Shown here: piece by piece, positions 24,754 to 34,100 of the stretch
Position numbering within the stretch: position 1 is the stretch's first letter
Layout of the letters: every line of letters starts with the position of its first letter
Origin: Methanobacteriota archaeon
GTDB taxonomy: Archaea; Thermoplasmatota; Poseidoniia; Poseidoniales; Poseidoniaceae
Reading direction: 5' to 3'
Assembly (NCBI GenBank): GCA_018659375.1
Contig: JABJMO010000027.1
Span: 1-64,000, forward strand
DNA: 64,000 nucleotides
Notes under the pieces: generated by a model
Databases searched by the model: none
Told to the model about the DNA's origin: nothing
The model's input: the letters and a program-made list of their open reading frames with translations, nothing else
Program-made: the position numbers and the translations under genes

Positions 24754-25056
24754 TCAGTTCCTCAAGACGTCTACATCGTCCAATGATATCGTTTCGTGTT
24801 TACCGTACATGGCAAGGAAAATGGCTAATCCAATTGCCACTTCACTCGCTGCTATGGCGATTGCAAAGATTGTGTAAACCCAACCAGTTGGGTCGCCGTG
24901 ATGCACTGCTGCTGCGGCAAATTGCATATTAGCAGCATTGAGCATTAGTTCGATACACATCAAGACAATGATGGCATTCTTTCTAGTGAAAGCTCCACCA
25001 AGTCCGATGATGAACAATATGGCTGAGAGGGCTGAAACCCATGCTGGATCTATCAT
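24754..25056 (-). CDS. nuoK: NADH-dehydrogenase-like complex subunit K
   Basis: The product is 100 residues with three TM helices. Conserved membrane glutamates are visible in MCIELMLNAANM and in SEVAIGLAIFL. This is the standard length for NuoK. The ATG overlaps the upstream stop as ATGA. The stop is TGA within TGAGGTGAG, which also serves as the nuoL ribosome site. Confidence 0.95.
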   Translation of the reverse strand: MIDPAWVSALSAILFIIGLGGAFTRKNAIIVLMCIELMLNAANMQFAAAAVHHGDPTGWVYTIFAIAIAASEVAIGLAIFLAMYGKHETISLDDVDVLRN

Positions 25057-25322
25057 TCCTCTTCACCGCCAAATTCCCAAAGCAGGTTTTCCCTTCTTTC
25101 ATCACGAATCAGATAGGCAGCACCAATCATTGAAGCTGCCATTAGCACCCCTACAATGAGTAACGGCAAAGCCCAATCATTGAGTAGTGAGTCTGCAAGT
25201 CCGTTAGTAGTTGGTTGGTCATCACTAGAGTTTGCCCAAACTTCGTCAGCGCTGAGCACGGAAATCAAGATCATTGCCAGTGCAAGTAGGCCAATTCTGG
25301 TAAGTAAGGATACGAACTTCAT
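25053..25322 (-). CDS. nuoJ: NADH-dehydrogenase-like complex subunit J, C-terminal half (J2)
   Basis: The product is 89 residues. It has an N-terminal hydrophobic segment, a soluble linker (SSDDQPTTNGLADSLL) and a TM helix (WALPLLIVGVLMAASMIGAAYLI) followed by a charged tail, matching the C-terminal part of bacterial NuoJ. The split of NuoJ into two ORFs is known from halophilic and other euryarchaeal complexes. The gene starts with ATGA overlap on J1 and ends with ATGA overlap into nuoK, so both halves appear translationally coupled. Confidence 0.82.
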   Translation of the reverse strand: MKFVSLLTRIGLLALAMILISVLSADEVWANSSDDQPTTNGLADSLLNDWALPLLIVGVLMAASMIGAAYLIRDERRENLLWEFGGEEE

Positions 25323-25594
25323 TCAAAATCCTCCTCCAATATTTGCCTTCTAGTCAGCATTATACCGAACAGTACCACCAAACCAACGCTAGCGAGATAG
25401 ACTAAAATTTGTATGGCTGCTAAAAACTCTGCACCCAAAAGAATGAAAATACCAGATACTGCCATGAAACAGAAAATGAGTGACAACATAGAGTGTGCCA
25501 CTCTTTGAGCAAGTATTAGTCCCAGTGCGCCACCAATGGTAATGGTGGCAAATAGGAAAAATACTCCTGCTTCGACAATACCTGCTACATCCAT
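25319..25594 (-). CDS. nuoJ: NADH-dehydrogenase-like complex subunit J, N-terminal half (J1)
   Basis: The product is 91 residues from the ATG at 25594, 1 nt after the nuoI stop. An upstream in-frame start would overlap nuoI and add a basic, non-homologous leader. Three TM helices contain NuoJ text: RVAHSMLSLIFCFMAVSGIFILLGAEFLAAIQILVYLASVGLVVLFGIML, including the LxAEFLA...QILVYxGxVxVLFxF-like signature. It forms part of the proton path near NuoA, H and K. Confidence 0.88.
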   Translation of the reverse strand: MDVAGIVEAGVFFLFATITIGGALGLILAQRVAHSMLSLIFCFMAVSGIFILLGAEFLAAIQILVYLASVGLVVLFGIMLTRRQILEEDFE

Positions 25595-25595
25595 C

Positions 25596-26582
25596 TCAAG
25601 CACCTTCTTCGGCAGCAGCCTTGGCAGCCTTAGCAGCCTTTTTGGCACGCTTATCTTTCTCTTTGTTAGCGCGCTTGGCTAGTTCAGCATCAACCGCTTC
25701 TTGGTGAACAGAAGGCAGTACTCTAGTTCTACTTGCATCAAACCACAAATCTTGACGGGTAAAACCTGACATTCCGTCGTATTCATTGGTCATGAAGAAA
25801 GAAGTGAAACCGCATGCCTCCATACATAATCCACAGAACATACAACGACCTAAGTCGATTCTACCGGACACTATTTGGTCATCTGCGACAAATAATTCAG
25901 TTTGTTCAACCTCTTGTTCAATGCCTGAATCGTTCCATCGAACCATTGCTGTACTACCTGACAGATCAAGCACCTCAGCAAATCTCCATTGGTCAGGAGT
26001 GTCTGCGTGTGCTGTAACGTGATTAAAATCGTCAGATGATTCTGCTATCTCGGGGATTAATTTAGCGGCGTAGCCACCGACTTCTAATTCTGCGCCGAAT
26101 CCTTCGTGTTCCCCGTCAGCACCGTCTAATACGTCTACTCGAAGTTCGGTAGTCATATGCAGACAATCGTTTGGACAAGCGGTAACACACAGTTTACAGG
26201 CAGTACAGGTCTCCCAAATGACCCCGATTCTACCGTTGTAATTGCCTGGGACGAACAGCCAAGGCTCCATGTCTTCTAATCGCTCATAGGGATATTGAAC
26301 AGTCTGAGGCTTCCACAAAGTTGGGAATAAGTCTGATGTGACACGGTCAGGAGCAAATTGTTGTTGTGTTATGTCATTGTATTGACTGTTTTTGTCGGCG
26401 CGAGCTTTTGACCCGTCGTCGAGGAATTCCGGGTGAGTCGTGTTGTGATAGCCCATTGCTAGACGCTTGCCAAACAACTTTCCGAAAATCGGGAAGGTTC
26501 TCAGGGCGGTAATGAGCGTTATCTTAAACGGGTACCAAAATAGGTTTCTAAAATTCGGTTTTGCATGGGGGTGCATTGGCAT
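25596..26582 (-). CDS. nuoI: NADH-dehydrogenase-like complex subunit I, 2x[4Fe-4S], with large insertion
   Basis: The product is 328 residues, against about 160-180 in bacteria. The two ferredoxin motifs are intact: C126-x2-C129-x2-C132-x3-C136-P and C247-x2-C250-x2-C253-x3-C257. Between them lie 110 residues where family members have about 28. The extra about 80-residue block (about 145-235) is acidic and beta-rich, with RFAEVLDLSGSTAMVRWNDSG. The C-terminus is a Lys/Ala-rich tail (about 302-326). NuoI carries electrons between the peripheral donor module and NuoB. With NuoEFG absent, the insertion and tail are candidates for docking a different electron donor. Confidence 0.93.
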   Translation of the reverse strand: MPMHPHAKPNFRNLFWYPFKITLITALRTFPIFGKLFGKRLAMGYHNTTHPEFLDDGSKARADKNSQYNDITQQQFAPDRVTSDLFPTLWKPQTVQYPYERLEDMEPWLFVPGNYNGRIGVIWETCTACKLCVTACPNDCLHMTTELRVDVLDGADGEHEGFGAELEVGGYAAKLIPEIAESSDDFNHVTAHADTPDQWRFAEVLDLSGSTAMVRWNDSGIEQEVEQTELFVADDQIVSGRIDLGRCMFCGLCMEACGFTSFFMTNEYDGMSGFTRQDLWFDASRTRVLPSVHQEAVDAELAKRANKEKDKRAKKAAKAAKAAAEEGA

Positions 26583-26591
26583 ATTTTCACC

Positions 26592-28094
26592 TCACTCCTG
26601 CCCCGGGACATAAGTTCCCGCAGGCTTTTCTGTGTAAACGTGGAACATACGTTCAGTATTTCCACTCTTATCCTCATCGTTGAGGAATAGGACAAAGATT
26701 CCCAACCAAGCAATCGTGGTCAAGATTGGAACTAACATTGGAACTCCAAAAGCGTCCCATGCCCAGCCGCCAGCGGCTGTGTCTTTCATTTCAGTAGGGT
26801 CGAATAAGTAGAGGCGGTAAATACCAGCCAGCACCACTTGTAATACTGCCAATGGCAATAGGATTCGCCAACCAAATTCTAAAATTTGATCAGTTCTAAT
26901 CCTAGCGAGTGAAAATCTAGCCCAAACGAATACTAGTAGGAATACCAGCCAAGCTTTAATCAGCACAACTATCGCACCAGGAATCAATAAGTAAGCATCA
27001 CCTAGAAGCGGGATTTGGCTAATCAATCCTTGGAATGGCAAGTGCCATCCACCCAAGAAGAAGTGAGTGAATAAGAAACATGCAGCATAGGTTCTGATGT
27101 ATTCTGCCATAAATAGCATACCAAATCTCATGCCACCATATTCAGTCCACCAACCTTCAACTAATTCTGCTTCAGCCTCAGGCATATCAAACGGCACTCT
27201 TTCCACTTCAGCAATCATAGTTAAGAGGAAAAGTCCGGCTCCAAGCGGCATCAGGAATAAATTCCAAGCGCCGGCTGAATGTTGGAAATGAATGCTTTCA
27301 ATTATGTTGAATGTGCCTGATAATACGGCGACTGATAAGAGCGTCAAGAGCAATGGAATTTCGTATGCAGTTAGTTGTGCTGCTGACCTGATTCCGCCAA
27401 TCAGAGTATATTTGTTGTTGGAAGACCAACCAGCGAAAAAGACACCAATTGGCGCAATTCCAAAGATTGCGATTGCGTAAAGAATAGAAAGTTCGGGGTT
27501 TGTTGCATACATACCACTTGACAACGGTATTATTCCCAAAATGAGTAACGTTGAGGATACGATGAGGAAGGGTGCCACTTCAAAAATCAGTTTGTCAGCT
27601 CGTTGTGGCACCATATGCTCTTTGACTAAAAATTTCATACCATCAGCCACATTTTGGAAGAAGCCAGGGAATATCGAATAACCCATCCACGACCGATTGT
27701 TTACTCTGTCGACTGTGGCGAATTTTTCATCTCGGTTGCCAAATTTTTTGTTTAGCCATTTGTTTAGACCGCCTATGGGTTTGCCTAATCCAAACGGCAA
27801 CATATTCCACCATTCGCCTGCAGTAACACCATTTTCTCCAACCCACAAGGAACGTAATGCAGTTGTTGCACCACGTCTATCGTTCATTCTAGCGACTGCT
27901 TTACGCTCAATCCACAAGATGGCGAATTGGGAAAAGAATAGCATCAAAAACACGATGTTTACCACCGCAAAAGTTGCGAGTCCAAAGGCAATCTGTGCCG
28001 AACTATCTTCTAGAGGAGTTCCTTCTAGAACTTTTGGAATTAAATCTTCGAAGGTCGAGAATAATAGGCCCCTTAGATCGTATTTGTCATCCAT
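26592..28094 (-). CDS. nuoH: NADH-dehydrogenase-like complex subunit H with loop insertion
   Basis: The product is 500 residues, against about 320-350 in bacteria. It has the quinone-site helix text WIERKAVARMNDRRGA (61-75), LLTMIAEVERVPFDMPEAEAELVEGWWTEYGGM (E channel) and FVWARFSLARIRTDQ. Between the first motif and FQNVADGMKFLVKEHMVP (about 146-163) there is an insertion of about 60 residues, where family members have about 20. NuoH links the Fe-S arm to the membrane pumps at the quinone cavity. The ATG follows the fused stop/ribosome site TGAGGTGAGATT. Confidence 0.95.
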   Translation of the reverse strand: MDDKYDLRGLLFSTFEDLIPKVLEGTPLEDSSAQIAFGLATFAVVNIVFLMLFFSQFAILWIERKAVARMNDRRGATTALRSLWVGENGVTAGEWWNMLPFGLGKPIGGLNKWLNKKFGNRDEKFATVDRVNNRSWMGYSIFPGFFQNVADGMKFLVKEHMVPQRADKLIFEVAPFLIVSSTLLILGIIPLSSGMYATNPELSILYAIAIFGIAPIGVFFAGWSSNNKYTLIGGIRSAAQLTAYEIPLLLTLLSVAVLSGTFNIIESIHFQHSAGAWNLFLMPLGAGLFLLTMIAEVERVPFDMPEAEAELVEGWWTEYGGMRFGMLFMAEYIRTYAACFLFTHFFLGGWHLPFQGLISQIPLLGDAYLLIPGAIVVLIKAWLVFLLVFVWARFSLARIRTDQILEFGWRILLPLAVLQVVLAGIYRLYLFDPTEMKDTAAGGWAWDAFGVPMLVPILTTIAWLGIFVLFLNDEDKSGNTERMFHVYTEKPAGTYVPGQE

Positions 28095-28103
28095 AATCTC
28101 ACC

Positions 28104-29243
28104 TCAACGATCTGTTTCCCCAATACACGGGTCGAAACTTCCCATAATTGCTGGGATATCAGCGACTTTATATCCTATCATTGTCTTAGCAACAAATGGA
28201 ATTGTGATGAACATTGGAGAACGGATTGATAGCCTGTAAGGCTTTTTACCTCTTCCTTCTCCACCACCTTCGATGTAAAATTGGGAGGCCCCTCTAGTAC
28301 ACTCGTAGTTACTAAACCCGGTTGCACCTTCAGGTGCTCGGGTTGGGGCTTTTGTGTAAATCATCTCATCCCCACTAGCGTAATTAGTGTTTTTGCCGCC
28401 CGGTATTTTTTCAATAGCATCAAGTACCATTCGACAAGATTGACGCATTTCCTCGATTCTAACACGGTAACGATCGTAGCAATCTGCACCTTTGACTGAG
28501 GTCGGTTTCTCAACCGCTGGCTCCCAATCAACTTCATCATACACTGAGTATGGGTGAGCCCATCGCACGTCATAGTTAACACCAGCAGCCCTGACATTAG
28601 GACCAGATACGCCGGCTTCGACCATTTCCTCTGCGTTACAATATCCAACACCTTGAAGGCGAACCAACCAGATTGTTGATTCGTCCAGCATCATTTCATA
28701 TTCTTCGATTCTCTTTTCGAATAATTTCACTTTGGCAATCATTCTATCAGCAAAGCCAATTGGAATATCTCGCTTTACTCCGCCGATACGAGGATAGTTG
28801 TAATGCATCCTAGAGCCACCTAATTCCTGTAACAAATCAAGGAACATTTCTCTGTCTCTCATACACCAAGTCATCAATGTAAGATTACCTATGTCCGGTC
28901 CAAAAGCGCCAAGCCACATAAGGTGGCTAGCTAATCGTTGTAATTCTGCAGAAATTAGCCGAATATATTCCGCTCTTTCAGGGACGTCTGCCTCGAGCAA
29001 ATCCTCTGCTGCGTAAATGTAAGAATTAGCCCAAGTCATTGCGCTAACATAGCATAATCTGTCACAATACGGCGTAACTTGTGTGAAATCTCTTGCTTCA
29101 CAGATTTTCTCTACACCTCGATGGATATAGCCCAATTCTGCTTCTGTATCGATTACTGTTTCACCATCGACTTTTACTCTTAGCGTCCACAATCCGTGTG
29201 TCATTGGATGTTGGGGTCCCATTGTAATCCACATTTGTGCCAT
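28104..29243 (-). CDS. nuoD: NADH-dehydrogenase-like complex subunit D (49-kDa type)
   Basis: The product is 379 residues and is separate from NuoC. It carries MGPQHPMTHGLW, the quinone-site His loop, as well as ELGYIHRGVEK, the GGSRMHYNYPRIGG block and the C-terminal DIPAIMGSFDPCIGETDR signature. It forms the quinone-reduction site with NuoB. It is preceded by TGAGGTGAGATC, in which the nuoC stop is embedded. Confidence 0.97.
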   Translation of the reverse strand: MAQMWITMGPQHPMTHGLWTLRVKVDGETVIDTEAELGYIHRGVEKICEARDFTQVTPYCDRLCYVSAMTWANSYIYAAEDLLEADVPERAEYIRLISAELQRLASHLMWLGAFGPDIGNLTLMTWCMRDREMFLDLLQELGGSRMHYNYPRIGGVKRDIPIGFADRMIAKVKLFEKRIEEYEMMLDESTIWLVRLQGVGYCNAEEMVEAGVSGPNVRAAGVNYDVRWAHPYSVYDEVDWEPAVEKPTSVKGADCYDRYRVRIEEMRQSCRMVLDAIEKIPGGKNTNYASGDEMIYTKAPTRAPEGATGFSNYECTRGASQFYIEGGGEGRGKKPYRLSIRSPMFITIPFVAKTMIGYKVADIPAIMGSFDPCIGETDR

Positions 29244-29252
29244 GATCTCACC

Positions 29253-29906
29253 TCACTTTACCCGGCCCTCATCTGCCGGTTTCCTAACGAACCCTTGGGC
29301 ATCGTCATACATCTCATTATAATCATGATATCGAATCTTATGTTGCTTTTGTAATGGATGGAATCCATCTGGACTGTCAAGCGGATTGAGTACTCTAAAC
29401 ATATTCTCGTGGCCTTCAAATTGAATTCCAACTAAATCCCAAGTCTCTTTTTCATTCCAATCCGCACCAACCCAAACCTTTTGCACGGTTGGAACTGAGG
29501 GGGCGTCGTTATTTGGTAAATTGATTAACACTTCAAATTCAACCGGGATTTGTGAACCAAGCATCTTTTCAGCAACATAAACTGTACTTGTATCTGGTCT
29601 TTGGTTGCTGATTGGTTGTCTAAGAAGATGGTATGCCAATCCCCATCCCCGTTCATCTGGGCCTTCGGGGTAATGTGTACCGGTAATCATTGAGCAATAG
29701 TTTACTCCCATGTCGAATTTCATCCACTTGGCCAGTGCCTGCCAATGTTGTGGCGGGGTAACGACTCTCACGAAGGAATATTTCTTGGCGTTGGAATGCT
29801 GAACGATGTCTGCACTGATGCCTGAGCCGCTGAATTTGTCGTTGATCGCATCTGCGCATTCAGTGACTGCTGCCGCATTTTGCTCGAGAGTAATTTTCAT
29901 CCCCAT
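29253..29906 (-). CDS. nuoC: NADH-dehydrogenase-like complex subunit C (30-kDa type)
   Basis: The product is 217 residues. Family features include SFVRVVTPPQHWQALAKWMKF, MITGTHYPEG, the ADWNEKETWDLVGIQFEGHENMFRVL signature (usual form W.ERE.yDl.GI.F.gHp.lrRil) and PLQKQHKI. The ATG overlaps the nuoB stop as TAATG. A second ATG two codons later is also possible. Confidence 0.94.
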   Translation of the reverse strand: MGMKITLEQNAAAVTECADAINDKFSGSGISADIVQHSNAKKYSFVRVVTPPQHWQALAKWMKFDMGVNYCSMITGTHYPEGPDERGWGLAYHLLRQPISNQRPDTSTVYVAEKMLGSQIPVEFEVLINLPNNDAPSVPTVQKVWVGADWNEKETWDLVGIQFEGHENMFRVLNPLDSPDGFHPLQKQHKIRYHDYNEMYDDAQGFVRKPADEGRVK

Positions 29907-30499
29907 TACTCATCACCCACAATAATCGGCTTCTCTGACTCACGGCCGGAGCTTGGCGCTCCGCCAATTCGAATTATTTTCTCGCGCAACAGGCCAAATC
30001 CGTCAATCAGTGCTTCAGGCCTAGGAGGGCATCCTGGGATGTAAACGTCAACTGGAATAACGGTGTCAACGCCCTCTAAGATGTTGTAGGACTGGAAATA
30101 TGGTCCGCCCGAAATAGCACATTCGCCCATGGCTATGCAATATTTTGGCTCTGGCATTTGTTCCCACAGCCTAACAATCTTGTCAGCAAATTTCTTTGAT
30201 ATTGGGCCGTTAACCAATAAAACATCTGATTGTCTTGGAGATGAACGGAATAGTACGCCAAATCGGTCTCCGTCGAATCTCGGCGTCGCTGCAGCAGCCA
30301 TTTCAATAGCACAACATTTGATCCCCAAGTGAAGAGTGAACAATGATTTTCTGCCAGCCCAGTTGAAAAATCGGCCTGCTAGAACGCTCAAGAATTGTTT
30401 GATTTTAGTGGCCTTTAACGCTTCATCGGTAACCCCACCGACCATTTCTACCAATGCCCGGCTGTTGAATGCTGCAAAATTTTCGCCTGTATCTGCCAT
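29906..30499 (-). CDS. nuoB: NADH-dehydrogenase-like complex subunit B, N2-type 4Fe-4S
   Basis: The product is 197 residues. The cluster N2 ligands are all present: C62-C63 (KCCAIEM), C127 (GECAISGG) and C157 (IPGCPPRPEA). It passes electrons to quinone at the D/H interface. Preceded by TGAGGTGAAATT containing the nuoA stop. Confidence 0.97.
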   Translation of the reverse strand: MADTGENFAAFNSRALVEMVGGVTDEALKATKIKQFLSVLAGRFFNWAGRKSLFTLHLGIKCCAIEMAAAATPRFDGDRFGVLFRSSPRQSDVLLVNGPISKKFADKIVRLWEQMPEPKYCIAMGECAISGGPYFQSYNILEGVDTVIPVDVYIPGCPPRPEALIDGFGLLREKIIRIGGAPSSGRESEKPIIVGDE

Positions 30500-30508
30500 A
30501 ATTTCACC

Positions 30509-30994
30509 TCAGATGTAAATTCTACCTCTTTTTCTAAAGACGTACCAAACGCCAAGTGACATGATTGCGAAGTAAGTTGAAAGCACCACTAACGCATCTT
30601 TTGCTCTGTCTACCGCGCCGTCTCTAGCACTATCTGCTAAATCTTGTGCTGTTGCATCTGAAGCAACTATTCCGCCCAAAACTAGGAACATGAAAGCTAC
30701 ATCAAAAACGAGGAATATGATTGCATACCAGTAATATTGGAAATGAAATTGGATCATAGCATCGCCAACAGGCTCACTACCACACTCGAACGTGGTTAGC
30801 CTTCTTGGATACAAACTATGGTCTCTTTCATAGCCTTCCAGCAGGTATGATTTAGTTATATGAGGACGAGCAGGATCTACTCTTGGACGAACTACCCAAG
30901 TGATGATGAAATTGGTCAGTGGCATTAGTATTCCGACAACTGTCAAGAACCCGATAGAAAGGTACGCACTTGGCACTGATTCTAGTCCGGACAT
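30509..30994 (-). CDS. nuoA: NADH-dehydrogenase-like complex subunit A with altered acidic site
   Basis: The product is 161 residues from the ATG at 30994, which has GGTGAGCG upstream. A TTG at 31036 would add a non-homologous leader. Text FECGSEPVGDAMIQFHFQYYWYAIIFLVFDVAFMF matches NuoA/ND3. The loop before ECG is longer than usual, and about 25 extra residues occur before the last TM helix. In the FD-x-E motif the Glu conserved in most NuoA proteins is Ala100 (FDVAF), while D98 remains. It is the first gene of the nuo operon. The 132-bp region upstream would hold the promoter, but I cannot point to one convincing box. Confidence 0.92.
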   Translation of the reverse strand: MSGLESVPSAYLSIGFLTVVGILMPLTNFIITWVVRPRVDPARPHITKSYLLEGYERDHSLYPRRLTTFECGSEPVGDAMIQFHFQYYWYAIIFLVFDVAFMFLVLGGIVASDATAQDLADSARDGAVDRAKDALVVLSTYFAIMSLGVWYVFRKRGRIYI

Positions 30995-31126
30995 TCGCTC
31001 ACCCAGTGCAAAGCATACGCTTAACAAGCATTCCAATAATTACCCCTCAATAAGGGTTCCCAAATGTTTGAAACCTTTTGAAGCGAAGACAAACGAGGAA
31101 AACATGTGCTTGTGGACTGATTCAAC

Positions 31127-34100
31127 TCAAACTTTGCCAAACCATATTGCCCATGAAGTATTAAGAGATTCTTGCATCATTTTCCAAATCTTGTAGAATG
31201 GATATGTCCCAAGGCACCAGAAGATTGCGTAGTACATTACATAAGCCAATATTTTAGCTGCTAAGCTACCCAGTAGCAAGAAGATTGGAATCAACGCTAA
31301 TGCGCCAACTATCAACGCCCCAAAGGTCAACAGTGGGAATAAGAATAGCCCTAGCAGTAACCAAATCATTGGCGAAGATGTTGATATCTTTGTTGAATGT
31401 TTTGTTCGCTCTTCTAGTTGCCTAATTTCGCCAATAAATTTGAATGCTCGATAAATATTTAACAACGGAATTATTGTGAAAATGAGGTGTTTGCCGCCGC
31501 CCGGCCCTATATCTGCGTGCTTCTTCATTTCACTTGCAATGCGATAATTTATCCAAAGCCCATACAAACCAAAAGTGATTGGCACTAACAGAAACCACTC
31601 TAATTTTGCTGAACGGTACGGTACCGGATTAACGCTAAATGCACTACTTGACATGAAACCTTGCTCTCTTGACGCGATTAGTTTCTCGGCATATTTGGCA
31701 CGGTTTTTGTTCCTACCAGATTGAACCATTTGATCGATTGTCGGCTTCCCAGCGCGATACATTATTCCAGCAAACAACACTGCTACGATAAGGTAAACTC
31801 CGCTTTCTATTTGCCCCTGGGAAAGACCAAGACCAAGGGGGCCATCATCAGGTTGACCAAGTACTGAAATTTCGATATTTTCGCGTCCAACAACACCAAT
31901 TTCAACTGGCTCGACAGATAATGTAAATGTGTAGTTATCCTTTATTTCCGCATCATATGATGGCCTTACAACTGCAGTAATTTCGATTACTTCGTCAACA
32001 TCTGCCCAGCATTTTAACCCTTCAGAAATAGTTGAACAACCCGAGTCTGCCTTGTCAAGAACGACTGACCAACCTCTGAAACTCTCAGGCGTGTAGATTA
32101 TGAATTGAGTACGAGTATTACCATCGTTAACGATAGAAATTGGTACCTCCTTCCGGTCCGGGTATTCTAATTCATAGTACAGCTCGACATCAGCGTCAAA
32201 TTGAATGTCATAGATAGTTTGCACTTCCAAATTTAACACAAGTCTGCCGTTAGTCCTGTCAGCAGCATTTTCTTGGCTAAATACTACCACTTCGAGTATC
32301 CCGACATCGCCTGTTTGGGCACTTGGACTTACCTCAACAATTACCATGACTTTTTGCTTGAACTTCCTTACTTCGTTACCAAAAGAACTGATGTTATTGC
32401 TGAGCATGATCGAATTAGCCCCTAACTCTGACTCAGCGAAGAATGGTTGGCCGTTTTCATTTAGTACATAGGTTTGCGAAGTTAAATTAAATATCGCATA
32501 CTTAGTGGTTATCGGCACACTTCCATCATATAGTTCACCATCAACAAATATCTGTCTTGTCGCAATTCCTTCAAGTCCATTGATGTCAATTACTGCTAAA
32601 TCTGTCCTTAATAGACCTGAAGGGCCTACTTGAGGAGTACCGACGTTCTCTATCCAGAATTCAAAAGTCATCGTGCCCTCGGGGGCTAAAATTACCGATG
32701 CTGCTTTATTGTCAATGGTCACTGAATTGTAATCGCCATCGCCAAATCTGGTTTCCATAGAGTAGGTGATATTGTTTTTAATTGCTCTGATAGTGAATTG
32801 TGCCTTGTTATCTGGCAGGCCATCGCCATCGTCATCATCATTAGTTGAATGTTCTAAATTGGTTATTTCGATGATTATGTCGTTGTTGTTATAATTGCCA
32901 ACATTAGGAACAAGAACGTTGACATTGATTACTAAGCTTTGTCGTGCAGGGACATTGAATTCAGTCTTGGTATCACCGACTAAATCGGTGAAAGAAATAT
33001 CCCAGTCTGATCCAGATGATGGTCGTTGTTGTTTAGTGTAAAATCTAAACACGTCATCATTATTTCCAAGATTTTCGATTTCTATTGGAAATACTAAGAC
33101 ATCATTATAATCACCAGTTTGTGAAATATACCCGTTACTATCTGAGGGGATTACTGAACTTGAGGACATTCCGTGAGTTTCGCTTACCGTTACTGTTAAG
33201 ATTTTACTTTGGTAAGCAGCACCCCCGCCGGCAGGTAAGACTGAGAATGTTAACTCGATACTTTCGGTCGCCAGTGCATTTAGTGGCACGGAAACTGAAT
33301 ACTGTACATTGATTGATTTTCCAGCGCCGTGACGGCTGTTGACTGTCACAGTGGACTGCTCTAATTGAACCCCCCATCCAGATGGTGCAGAAGATACAGA
33401 GATTCTCAGGTTGTCTTGCCCGTTTCCAGTATTGGTAACAGTGACTGAAGAGGTGCGATTTTCCCCAGGCTCAATTGGACCCAGTGATTGAGTTGTTAGA
33501 CTGATTTGAGCGCCAAATGATTGGCCGAGTACTATTGAGATGACTTTACTGCATTTCACTGTATTTCCGTCTTTGGCTTGAATTGTTATTGAATTTGAAG
33601 AACCGGCATTCTCGGAGTCATCTGGTGTGACTTTGAAGTCGAATGTTTTGGTTCCACTGCCATCACTATATGGTAAGACGCCGCTTGATGGACCGTCAAA
33701 TGTAACCCAACTAGCGCGCTCACCAGATCTAGTCATACTGACTGACCAGTCACTATTTCCATCATTGGTTAGAGTTGCTGAAAAACTTCCTTCTTGGTTT
33801 GGATTGAGGTTTAATGTGGTTTTAGATAACGACATTGAACACTCTTTGAGAACTGGTACTTCAAGTTCTAAATTAACCGTATCAGTCACTTCTTCAGTCG
33901 GGTTTGGCGTGGTTACAGTACCGGTCACCTCCCAACAGTAATCATCAGCCTCTTGGCCATCTGGAACTTCGATTTCGACATATACAACTTGTTTGTTTGC
34001 ATCATCATCATCCTCATCTTCTGAATCTAGAGTCACCGTATTATCGCTTAATGTTGCTTCTAAATCACCTGCATTGCCGCAGCCACTATCGTCTCGCTCT

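Noticed and set aside
25053-25594. Two short nuoJ ORFs as a frameshift or sequencing error
   Set aside because: Each half has its own ATG with an ATGA overlap, and split NuoJ is known in archaeal complexes.
31037-31126. A small gene or RNA between nuoA and the next surface protein
   Set aside because: Only a weak partial palindrome and AT-rich promoter-like sequence were visible.
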